Below, one piece after another: positions 1-6,618 of a stretch of DNA of 6,903 nt. The notes under the pieces are model-generated. The model worked only from the letters and a program-made list of their open reading frames with translations. It searched no databases and was not told the DNA's origin. Location of the stretch: contig DLKQ01000041.1 of assembly GCA_002477805.1 (NCBI GenBank), forward strand, positions 9,772 through 16,674, in the 5' to 3' direction. The DNA comes from Christensenella sp. UBA7584 (lineage in GTDB: Bacteria; Bacillota; Clostridia; Christensenellales; UBA1242). The position numbers were made by a program, and so were the translations under genes. The stretch's first letter is position 1, and every line of letters starts with the position of its first letter.

Positions 1-1
1 G

Positions 2-34
2 CTTGCAGGCAATGAATTTGCCGTAAAGCGTTAA
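2..34 (+). CDS. C-terminal end of an upstream gene, possibly DprA (partial)
   Basis: Reading from base 2 gives the ten residues LAGNEFAVKR followed by TAA at 32-34; the rest of the gene lies outside the window. The short tail resembles the end of the winged-helix domain of DprA/Smf, which often finishes with a Leu/Pro-Gly-Asn-x-Tyr/Phe pattern. dprA is also commonly the gene just upstream of topA in Bacillota. Both arguments are weak on ten residues, so the identity is an inference from gene order as much as from sequence. The other two frames also contain stops nearby, and this is the frame that best looks like a protein end. Confidence 0.4.
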   Translation, partial: LAGNEFAVKR

Positions 35-56
35 ATTTAGGTGATTTAATTTTTAA

Positions 57-62
57 TATAAT
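57..62 (+). promoter_or_regulatory. Candidate -10 element upstream of topA
   Basis: A perfect TATAAT lies in the AT-rich 54-base gap between the upstream stop and topA. No good -35 hexamer is present at 16-18 bases upstream: the nearest candidates are AATTTA at 34-39 and TTTAGG at 36-41, and the latter would leave only a 15-base spacer. If active, transcription would begin near base 69 and give a leader of about 20 bases that still includes the topA ribosome binding site. In AT-rich DNA a TATAAT can occur by chance, so this is only a candidate start for the topA-trxA transcript. Confidence 0.4.
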
Positions 63-77
63 ATATCGCTAGAACTT

Positions 78-84
78 AGGGGGT
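78..84 (+). promoter_or_regulatory. topA ribosome binding site (supports TTG start)
   Basis: AGGGGGT matches the Shine-Dalgarno consensus AGGAGGT with one A-to-G change that can still form a G-U pair. It ends four bases before the TTG at 89-91. An in-frame TAG at 77-79 rules out any earlier start, and a later start would remove the first TOPRIM strand, so the TTG is the only sensible choice. Confidence 0.75.
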
Positions 85-88
85 AAAA

Positions 89-2206
89 TTGAGCAACTTA
101 GTAATTATTGAAGGTATTGGTAAGCGAGAGACAATACAAAAGTATTTAGGGAAGGATTATGAAGTATTTGCTACAAAGGGGCATGTAAGAGATTTACCTG
201 TTCGAACTTTGGGAATTGATATGCAAAATCATTTTCAGCCAAAGTATGAAATAATGGCTGATAAAAAAGAAATTATTAAAAAACTAAAAGAAAAAGCTCA
301 AAAATCAGATAGAATTTTTCTCGCTACTGACCCAGATAGAGAAGGTGAAGCAATTAGTTGGCATATTGCTTATATACTTAATCTTGATTGTAATGACAAT
401 GTGCGTATTGAATTTAATGAAATATCTAAAAATGCAATAATGAAGGCTCTTGAAAAACCACGAGCGATTGATTTAGACCTTGTTAATGCACAACAGGCAA
501 GGAGAGTTCTTGATAGGCTTGTTGGTTATAAAGTTTCTCCCATTATTAGCAAAAAAATTCAACCAAAACTTAGTGCAGGTCGTGTACAGTCTGTAACACT
601 TGAACTTGTTGTTGACCGTGAAAGAGAAATTGAAAATTTTAAGCCAGAAGAATATTGGAACATTAATTCCGAACTTGCTAAAAAAGAGAGTAAAGAATTA
701 TTTACTGCCACGCTTCAGGCAAAAGATGGAAAGAAAATAAAAATTTCAAATGAGGCTGAAAAGGATCAGGTTTTAAATGATATTGATAAAAAAGAATGGA
801 AGATTATCAATATCAAAAAAAGCATAACGAAATCCAATCCACCAGCTCCATATATAACATCAACAATGCAACAGGACGCACTTAACAAACTTGGAATGAA
901 TCTTAAGCGAACAAGTTTGGCGGCTCAGCACTTGTATGAAGGAGTTGAACTTAAGGGTGAGGGTAAAACTGCTCTTATAACTTATATCAGAACAGATTCT
1001 GTTCGTGTGTCGCCACAAATGCAAGAAGTTGCTAAAAAATTTATAATAGAAAATTTTGGAGAAAAGTTTGCTCCAATCACTCCAAATATTTATAAAAGTA
1101 AAAAAAGTGCTCAAGATGCCCACGAGGCGATTAGACCAATTCATCTTGAAATAACTCCAGAGATTGTGAAAGGACAGGTTGAAACTGATTTATACAAGCT
1201 TTACAAGCTTATTTATGAAAGATTTTTAGCAAGCCAGATGACGCCAGCAACATTTAATAGTGTTTCTGTGGATATTTTAGTTGATAGATACACATTTAAG
1301 GCAACAGGTAGAACTCCTGAATTTGCAGGGTACACAAAAGTTTATCAGGATTTTGTTGAAAAAGAAAAAGACAAAGAATCAGAACAAAAAACATTGCCAC
1401 CATTAGATGAAGATGAAATTGTTGATTGCAAGAATATAAAATCTGAGCAAAAATTTACAAAACCTCCAGCAAGGTATACTGAAGCAAGTTTAGTTAAAAC
1501 TATGGAAGAAAAGGGTATTGGGCGACCTGCAACATATGTCCCTACAATAACCACTATTGAGAAAAGAGAGTATACAGAAAAAGATGGAAAACAAATTAAA
1601 CCAACAAAACTCGGTGTTGTTGTTTGTGATACACTAAAAAAACACTTTCCGGACATAATGGACATTACATTTACAGCAAAGATGGAAGATACACTTGATG
1701 AGATTTCAACGGGAAAAGACAAATGGCAAGAGGTTATTGAAAACTTTTATGTTGATTTCAAAAAAGAGTTGGAAGAAGCAAGTGGCTCACCTGATAGAGT
1801 TGAAGTTCCTGTTGAAGAGAGTGATGTTATTTGTGAGAAATGTGGTGCAAAAATGGTTATTCGCAGTGGCAAATATGGAAAATTTCTTGCTTGTCCAAAC
1901 TATCCTGAGTGTAAAAATATAAAAAGTATAGAAATTGTTATTGGCAAATGTCCAAAATGTGGAAAGAACATATTAGAAAAGACATCTAAAACTGGTAAAA
2001 AATTTTATGGGTGTAGTGGCTATCCTGAATGTGATTTTGTTTCTTGGGATAAGCCAACTGAAGAAAGATGTCCAAAATGTAATGATATTCTTCTTCAAAA
2101 AGGGATAAAATTTTATTGTCACAATGAGAAATGTGGTTTTGTTGAATATAGAAAACAAAAAACAGAAACTGAAAATTCAGAAAATATAACTCAAAAGGAA
2201 ACTTAG
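89..2206 (+). CDS. topA: DNA topoisomerase I (type IA)
   Basis: This 705-residue protein relaxes negative supercoils by cutting one DNA strand through a 5'-phosphotyrosine link and passing the other strand through. The TOPRIM domain covers about residues 3-115, with Glu8 and the acidic triad Asp81, Asp83, Glu85 in ATDPDREGEA. The LSAGRVQS motif is at 161-168. The catalytic tyrosine is Tyr299 in ITYIRTDS, followed by Arg301. The gate-domain signature GIGRPATY is at 476-483. The C-terminus has three four-cysteine zinc ribbons (Cys582/585/602/608, 621/624/642/648, 661/664/677/682) and a polar tail; size and architecture are normal for Bacillota. One oddity is the first TOPRIM motif, which reads EGIGKRETI where the family usually has ESPAKAKTI; the Glu and the first Lys are kept. 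The start is TTG. It leads the operon and is separated from trmFO by one base. Confidence 0.97.
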   Translation: MSNLVIIEGIGKRETIQKYLGKDYEVFATKGHVRDLPVRTLGIDMQNHFQPKYEIMADKKEIIKKLKEKAQKSDRIFLATDPDREGEAISWHIAYILNLDCNDNVRIEFNEISKNAIMKALEKPRAIDLDLVNAQQARRVLDRLVGYKVSPIISKKIQPKLSAGRVQSVTLELVVDREREIENFKPEEYWNINSELAKKESKELFTATLQAKDGKKIKISNEAEKDQVLNDIDKKEWKIINIKKSITKSNPPAPYITSTMQQDALNKLGMNLKRTSLAAQHLYEGVELKGEGKTALITYIRTDSVRVSPQMQEVAKKFIIENFGEKFAPITPNIYKSKKSAQDAHEAIRPIHLEITPEIVKGQVETDLYKLYKLIYERFLASQMTPATFNSVSVDILVDRYTFKATGRTPEFAGYTKVYQDFVEKEKDKESEQKTLPPLDEDEIVDCKNIKSEQKFTKPPARYTEASLVKTMEEKGIGRPATYVPTITTIEKREYTEKDGKQIKPTKLGVVVCDTLKKHFPDIMDITFTAKMEDTLDEISTGKDKWQEVIENFYVDFKKELEEASGSPDRVEVPVEESDVICEKCGAKMVIRSGKYGKFLACPNYPECKNIKSIEIVIGKCPKCGKNILEKTSKTGKKFYGCSGYPECDFVSWDKPTEERCPKCNDILLQKGIKFYCHNEKCGFVEYRKQKTETENSENITQKET
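2194..2200 (+). promoter_or_regulatory. trmFO ribosome binding site (supports TTG start)
   Basis: The AAAGGAA run sits inside the last codons of topA, seven bases before the TTG at 2208-2210. An in-frame TAA at 2187-2189 and the absence of any ATG or GTG before the Rossmann strand INVIGAG make this TTG the start. Its position within topA suggests translation of the two genes is coupled. Confidence 0.7.
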
Positions 2207-2207
2207 T

Positions 2208-3494
2208 TTGAAAGAAATAAATGTGATAGGTGCTGGATTGGCTGGGTGTGAATGTGCGTTGCAATTAGCCAAATTTGGGTTAAAAGTGAAATTATTTGAT
2301 ATTAAGCCGAAAAAGTTTAGTCCAGCCCACAACAGTCCAAATTTTAGTGAACTTGTGTGCAGTAATACACTAAAAAGTAGTTCATTAGAGTTTGCAACAG
2401 GTTTACTAAAAGAGGAGCTTAGGGTGCTTGGAAGTGAAGTTATTGATTGTGCTGACAAATGCAAGGTTGAGTCAGGAGATGCTTTAGCAGTAAACAGAGA
2501 ACTATTTTCCGAAATGGTCACTGAAAAAATAAAATCAAACAAAGATATTGAGGTTGTTTGTAAAGAAGTGACAAAATTAGAAAAAGATGCTGTTACTGTT
2601 GTCGCTACTGGACCACTAACGAGCGATGAACTTGCAAAAGAAATACAGTCACTTGTTGGAGATAGATTGTATTTTTATGACGCGATTGCACCAATTGTCG
2701 AAGCGGAGAGTATTGACATATCTAAGGCATTTTTTGCAGATAGGTGGAGTATAGAAAAAGGTGCTCACTTAAATTGCCCACTAAATAAAGAGGAATACAC
2801 TACTTTTTGGGAAGCACTTACTAGTGCAAAAAGGGCTCAACTTAGAGAATTTGAAAAAAACTTTGAAGGTTGTTTACCTTTGGAAGTTATGGCAAAAAGA
2901 GGATTTGATGTTTTGCGCTTTGGGCCAATGAAGCCCGTTGGTTTTACTCATTTAAAAGAACAACCATTTGCTGTTTTGCAACTTAGGAAAGAAAATGCAG
3001 ATGGAACTATGTACAATTTAGTTGGGTGCCAAACAAACTTAACTTATCCAGAACAAAAGAGGGTGTTTTCGCTTGTTCCAGCTCTTAAAAATGCAAAATT
3101 CTTAAGATATGGTTCAATGCATAGAAATAGTTTTATAAATGCACCAAAAGTTCTAAACAATAATTTTAGTCTCAAATCAAATCCAAATATATTTTTTGCA
3201 GGGCAACTAAGTGGTGTAGAAGGATATGTTGAAAGTATTGCGTCTGGTTTACTTTGTGCAATTTTTGTAAATCAGTACTTGCATAGTCAAAAAAAATTGC
3301 CAACAATCAAAACAGCTATTGGTGGGCTTGCGAATTATCTTGTTAGTGCAAGTGAGTATAACTTTCAACCAATGCACATAAATTGGGGGCTTATTGCACC
3401 GATAGAAGCACCTCGTAATATAAAGAGACAAGAAATGGTAAAGCGTGCATTAAAAGAAATAAAGGAGTATAAAGAAGAAATATGGAAGAATTAA
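2208..3494 (+). CDS. trmFO: Methylenetetrahydrofolate-tRNA-(uracil-5-)-methyltransferase TrmFO
   Basis: This FAD-dependent enzyme makes 5-methyluridine at position 54 of the tRNA T-loop, using methylenetetrahydrofolate as carbon donor and reduced flavin as reductant. It was formerly annotated as Gid and belongs to the GidA-related family. The 428 residues are close to the usual length. The N-terminal FAD-binding strand has GAGLAG at 8-13. Two cysteines studied in the Bacillus enzyme are kept: Cys51 in ELVCSNTLK and Cys222 in FEGCLPLEVMAKRG. GPMKPVGF (239-246) and the C-terminal FAD motif AGQLSGVEGYVES (331-343) are also present. After the glycine motif it reads CECA where the family more often has SEAA, so two extra cysteines (14, 16) lie near the flavin site; there are ten cysteines in all. 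It follows topA by one base, and its last 13 bases overlap hslV. Confidence 0.96.
   Translation: MKEINVIGAGLAGCECALQLAKFGLKVKLFDIKPKKFSPAHNSPNFSELVCSNTLKSSSLEFATGLLKEELRVLGSEVIDCADKCKVESGDALAVNRELFSEMVTEKIKSNKDIEVVCKEVTKLEKDAVTVVATGPLTSDELAKEIQSLVGDRLYFYDAIAPIVEAESIDISKAFFADRWSIEKGAHLNCPLNKEEYTTFWEALTSAKRAQLREFEKNFEGCLPLEVMAKRGFDVLRFGPMKPVGFTHLKEQPFAVLQLRKENADGTMYNLVGCQTNLTYPEQKRVFSLVPALKNAKFLRYGSMHRNSFINAPKVLNNNFSLKSNPNIFFAGQLSGVEGYVESIASGLLCAIFVNQYLHSQKKLPTIKTAIGGLANYLVSASEYNFQPMHINWGLIAPIEAPRNIKRQEMVKRALKEIKEYKEEIWKN
3461..3467 (+). promoter_or_regulatory. Distant ribosome binding site candidate for hslV
   Basis: AAAGGAG inside the end of trmFO is the best Shine-Dalgarno match before hslV, but it lies 14 bases from the ATG at 3482, longer than the usual 5-9. 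Closer in there is only the weak purine run AGAAGA at 3473-3478. An in-frame TAA at 3470-3472 and no other start codon after it fix the ATG. HslV translation therefore probably depends on ribosomes arriving from trmFO. Confidence 0.45.
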
Positions 3495-4021
3495 AGGGAA
3501 CAACAATTGTTGCTGTAAAACGAGATGGAAAAACTGTTATTGGCGGAGATAGTCAAGCAACACTTGGAAATATGATTTTAAAAGATAGTGTGGTAAAGGT
3601 TCGCAAAATTTACGAAGATAAAGTAATAGTTGGTTTTGCGGGGACTGTTTCAGATGCTTTTGCGCTTTTTAGAAGAATAGAGGGTAATTTACAAAAATTT
3701 TCAGGAAATCTAGAAAGAGCAGTTGTTGAAGTTGCAAGAGACTGGCAGAGCTTGGATTCACCACTCAGAAGGGTGGAAGCAAGTTTACTCATTGCAAATA
3801 AAGATAAACTTTATCTTGTAATGGGTGATGGAAACATTGTTGAACCAACGGAAGGATTTATTTCAATTGGTTCTGGTAGTGTGTATGCACTAGGTGCTGT
3901 AAAAGCTTTATTAGAAAATACAAAACTTTCTGCAAAAGAAATTGTTGAAAAAAGTTTAAAAATTGCAGGTCAATATTGTATTTACACAAATGACCATTTG
4001 GTTATTGAGGAGGTAGAATAA
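3482..4021 (+). CDS. hslV: HslV, peptidase subunit of the HslVU protease
   Basis: This proteasome beta-like N-terminal threonine peptidase forms the proteolytic double ring that HslU feeds with unfolded protein in the cytoplasm. The sequence starts MEELKG and then TTIVAVKRDG, so the catalytic threonine is Thr7 of the translation product. It must be exposed by removal of six residues rather than of Met alone. Counting that Thr as 1, Asp17, Lys33 and the Ser of GSGS near 125 are all kept, and GFAGTVSDAF matches the conserved GFAGGTADAF region. The residue after Asp17 is Ser where Gly is usual (GDSQATLG versus GDGQATLG). It has a Thr nucleophile, unlike the Ser-initiated Bacillus subtilis CodW. 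The 179 residues are typical. It overlaps trmFO by 13 bases and hslU by one base, so HslV and HslU are almost certainly co-translated. Confidence 0.96.
   Translation: MEELKGTTIVAVKRDGKTVIGGDSQATLGNMILKDSVVKVRKIYEDKVIVGFAGTVSDAFALFRRIEGNLQKFSGNLERAVVEVARDWQSLDSPLRRVEASLLIANKDKLYLVMGDGNIVEPTEGFISIGSGSVYALGAVKALLENTKLSAKEIVEKSLKIAGQYCIYTNDHLVIEEVE
4008..4014 (+). promoter_or_regulatory. hslU ribosome binding site
   Basis: A perfect AGGAGGT lies within the last codons of hslV, six bases before the hslU ATG, which itself shares its A with the hslV stop (TAATG). This is the strongest such site in the window and contrasts with the poor one for hslV. Confidence 0.85.
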
Positions 4022-5331
4022 TGGAACAATTAACACCAAAACAAATAGTTCTAGAACTAGACAAATATATAATCGGTCAAGACAAAGCTAAACGTGCTGT
4101 TGCTGTAGCTCTTAGAAATAGATATAGAAGAAGCAAACTTCCTGAAGATTTAAGACAGGAAATTACGCCAAAGAATATTTTGATGCAAGGCCCAACAGGT
4201 GTTGGAAAAACAGAAATTGCAAGGAGACTTGCAAGACTGGTTAGAGCACCATTTGTAAAAGTGGAAGCGACAAAATATACCGAAGTTGGATATGTTGGTC
4301 GTGATGTTGAAAGTATGATTCGTGACCTTGTAGAAACTTCGGTTAGATTGGTTAAAGAAGAAAAATTTGAAGAAGTAAAAACAAAAGCGAACGATATTGC
4401 TAATCAAAAAATTTGTGACATTATGTACGCAAAAAGTAAAATAGTGAAAAGTGAAGAACCTGAAAACTATAAAGAAGTTTTACTTAAAGAAATTGCTTCG
4501 GGTAAGCACGATGATGAAATTATTGAAATGGAAGTAGTAGAAGCTCCAAAAACAATAGAGATTATGGGGGCGGCACCTGATGCTAATTTAACGGAAATGT
4601 TTAGCGGATTTTTACCTAAACGCAAAAAACTTCGAAAACTTACCGTAAAAAACGCTCGTAAAAATATTGTTGCGCAAGAAAGTAGTAAGCTTATTGATAT
4701 TGATGCTGTAAATGAAGAAGGTATTGCAAGAGCTGAACAAGAAGGAATAATTTTTATTGATGAAATAGACAAAATTGCAATTTCCAGCGGAAAAGGTAAT
4801 GGTCCTGATGTTTCTCGTGAGGGTGTTCAGCGTGATATTTTGCCTTTTGTTGAAGGTTGTACAGTAAGCACAAAATATGGAACAATTCGTACGGATTATA
4901 TTCTATTTATCGCAGCAGGAGCTTTCCATATTGCAAAAATTGAGGATTTAATTCCAGAATTGCAAGGTCGTTTTCCAATTAGAGTTGAGTTAAAAAATCT
5001 TACCAAGAATGATTTTCTTAAGATTTTAACTCAGCCTAAAAATGCAATAACAAAACAGCATATTGAACTTTTAAAAGTTGACAATATTAATCTAAGTTTT
5101 GATAAAGATGCCTTAGAGGAAATTGCTAGGATTGCTGAGCTTGAAAATGAAAGCAAGGAAAACATTGGAGCAAGGAGACTTTATACAATTTTAGAAAGTT
5201 TACTTGAAGAAGTTAGTTTTGAAGCAAGTGGAAATCACCCAGTGACAGATGTTGTTATCACAAAAGATTTTGTTCTTCGGGTACTTGCTCCAACTTTAAA
5301 AGAACACGACTTGTCTAGATATATTCTTTAA
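4021..5331 (+). CDS. hslU: HslU (ClpY), ATPase/unfoldase subunit of the HslVU protease
   Basis: This AAA+ ring ATPase of the Clp/Hsp100 family unfolds substrates and threads them into HslV. The 436 residues are close to the usual 440-470. The N-terminal part carries the IIGQDKAKRAVAVALRNR box (17-34). Walker A is GPTGVGKT (57-64), and the pore-loop motif GYVGRD (90-95) grips substrate. The variable I-domain spans about 110-235. Walker B is IIFIDEID (243-250), followed by DVSREGVQRDILP. The arginine finger is Arg317 in ELQGRFPIR, and the sensor-2 motif is GARR (383-386). The protein ends DLSRYIL, matching the family's C-terminal DLSRFIL tail that docks into HslV, so both partners look functional. 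It starts one base inside hslV with a perfect ribosome binding site and is followed 27 bases later by hisS. Confidence 0.98.
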   Translation: MEQLTPKQIVLELDKYIIGQDKAKRAVAVALRNRYRRSKLPEDLRQEITPKNILMQGPTGVGKTEIARRLARLVRAPFVKVEATKYTEVGYVGRDVESMIRDLVETSVRLVKEEKFEEVKTKANDIANQKICDIMYAKSKIVKSEEPENYKEVLLKEIASGKHDDEIIEMEVVEAPKTIEIMGAAPDANLTEMFSGFLPKRKKLRKLTVKNARKNIVAQESSKLIDIDAVNEEGIARAEQEGIIFIDEIDKIAISSGKGNGPDVSREGVQRDILPFVEGCTVSTKYGTIRTDYILFIAAGAFHIAKIEDLIPELQGRFPIRVELKNLTKNDFLKILTQPKNAITKQHIELLKVDNINLSFDKDALEEIARIAELENESKENIGARRLYTILESLLEEVSFEASGNHPVTDVVITKDFVLRVLAPTLKEHDLSRYIL

Positions 5332-5358
5332 TAGATTAAAAATACAAGGAGATAAAAA

Positions 5359-6618
5359 ATGTATCAAAAACCAAAGGGGACTCGAGACATATTGCCTGAT
5401 GTTGTAAAAGATTGGCAAAAAATGGAAAGCAATGCGAGAGAAATTGCTGGTCGTTTTGCTTTTCAAGAAATTCGAACCCCAACTTTTGAAGAGACAGGAT
5501 TGTTTTTAAGAAGTGTTGGCGAAAGTAGTGATATAGTAAGTAAAGAGATGTACACTTTCGAAGATAAAGGTGGAAGAAGTTTAACTCTGCGTCCAGAAGG
5601 AACAGCTGGAGTTGTTCGTTCGTTTGTTGAAAATGGTCTTTTCAATGATGTGCTTCCATTAAAACTTTTTTACATTGCAAACAATTTTCGTTACGAAAAC
5701 CCTCAAGCAGGGCGTTATCGTGAACACACTCAGTTTGGGTGTGAGGCGTTTGGTGTTAATACTCCAATTGGTGATGTTGAATTAATGGAGCTTTCCACAA
5801 CTTTTATAAAAAGCTTGGGAATTGATAATTTTTCTCTTCACATTAATTCAATAGGTTGCCCAGAATGTCGTGCTAAGTTTAATAACGCAATTAAAGAATT
5901 TGCCAAACAGAATGAAAGTGAATTATGTGCAGATTGTAAACGCAGAATGGAAACAAATCCGCTTAGAATGTTAGATTGTAAAGTTGAAGGCTGTAAAAAG
6001 TTATTCAAACAAGGCCCAAAGCTTTCAGAATATTTGTGTGAGGAATGTCGGGATCACTTTTCAGAAGTTCAGAGACTACTAAAACTAGCTAATATAGATT
6101 TTGTAGTTGATGAAAATTTAGTGCGTGGGTTTGATTATTATACAAAAACAGTATTTGAATATGTATGTGATGATATTGATGGTACAGGAAGAACACTTTC
6201 TATCGGTGGTGGCGGTAGATATGATAATTTGGTTGAGGAAATTGGTGGAAAACGCGTTAGTTGTGTTGGTTTTGGACTAGGGCTAGACAGAATTTTAATG
6301 CTTATGCCAAAATATGAAAGTCCTGTGGTTGATGTTTATGTAATGAATGTCGGTCGCGTTAAACTTGAAGATATTTACCTTGTTGCCCAAAAATTAAGAC
6401 AAAATGGAATAAAAGTTGAGTGCAATGAACTTGATCGTAGTTTTAAATCACAATTCAAACTTGCAGAAAAATTAAAAGCTAAATTTATGTGTATTATTGG
6501 TGATGAAGAAATGCATACTAACAAATATACACTTAAAAATGTGGAGAGTGGAGAAGAAAAAAAACTCGACATTGAAAGTATTATTAAAATTTTAAAAGGA
6601 GAAGAATCGTGGAATTAA
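5359..6618 (+). CDS. hisS: Histidyl-tRNA synthetase
   Basis: This class II aminoacyl-tRNA synthetase joins histidine to tRNA-His using ATP, normally as a homodimer. The 419 residues are a normal length. KGTRDILP opens the protein and LRPEGTAG is at 77-84. Motif 2 runs over about 103-131, with Arg111, Gln125 and Glu129. The histidine-specific motifs are LVRGFDYYTKTVFE (254-267) and GGGGRYDNLVEEIGG (283-297), and motif 3 is GFGLGLDRIL (304-313). A C-terminal anticodon-binding domain covers about 322-415. The insertion domain at 163-232 holds eight cysteines (167/170, 190/193, 207/212, 227/230), mostly CxxC pairs, which suggests bound zinc. The motif 2 loop reads REHTQFG where many bacterial enzymes have R-E/Q-FHQ-F/L-G. 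AAGGAG at 5346-5351, seven bases before the ATG, sets the start. Its end overlaps the thioredoxin gene by 10 bases. Confidence 0.97.
   Translation: MYQKPKGTRDILPDVVKDWQKMESNAREIAGRFAFQEIRTPTFEETGLFLRSVGESSDIVSKEMYTFEDKGGRSLTLRPEGTAGVVRSFVENGLFNDVLPLKLFYIANNFRYENPQAGRYREHTQFGCEAFGVNTPIGDVELMELSTTFIKSLGIDNFSLHINSIGCPECRAKFNNAIKEFAKQNESELCADCKRRMETNPLRMLDCKVEGCKKLFKQGPKLSEYLCEECRDHFSEVQRLLKLANIDFVVDENLVRGFDYYTKTVFEYVCDDIDGTGRTLSIGGGGRYDNLVEEIGGKRVSCVGFGLGLDRILMLMPKYESPVVDVYVMNVGRVKLEDIYLVAQKLRQNGIKVECNELDRSFKSQFKLAEKLKAKFMCIIGDEEMHTNKYTLKNVESGEEKKLDIESIIKILKGEESWN
6596..6601 (+). promoter_or_regulatory. Thioredoxin gene ribosome binding site (supports GTG start)
   Basis: AAGGAG lies inside the end of hisS, seven bases before the GTG at 6609-6611. 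An in-frame TAA at 6585-6587 leaves no earlier ATG, and the GTG gives a normal thioredoxin N-terminus, so it decides the start. Confidence 0.75.

Noticed and set aside
860..1144. Open frame of 94 codons on the - strand inside topA
   Set aside because: It lies wholly opposite a well-supported gene, is rich in Phe/Ser/Lys as antisense of AT-rich coding sequence tends to be, and has no recognisable domain.
1193..1210. Perfect tandem 9-base repeat (TACAAGCTT twice) in topA
   Set aside because: It encodes Tyr-Lys-Leu twice in a helix where TopA proteins normally carry a similar LYKLI stretch, so it is ordinary coding sequence rather than a new repeat.
1345..1722. Open frame of 125 codons on the - strand inside topA
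   Set aside because: The very Ser/Phe-rich composition is what the reverse complement of Lys/Glu-rich topA codons gives; it shows no motif.
1695..1922. Second + strand open frame inside topA, as a possible nested gene
   Set aside because: It has no good ribosome binding site or recognisable domain, and it coincides with conserved TopA zinc-ribbon coding.
2177..2542. Open frame of 121 codons on the - strand across the topA-trmFO junction
   Set aside because: It is opposite two genes with complete catalytic motifs and has low-complexity Ser/Leu/Phe content, so it is a shadow frame.
5332..5358. Possible terminator or promoter between hslU and hisS
   Set aside because: The 27 bases hold only an AT-rich stretch and the hisS ribosome binding site; there is no GC-rich hairpin with a T-run and no room for a full promoter.
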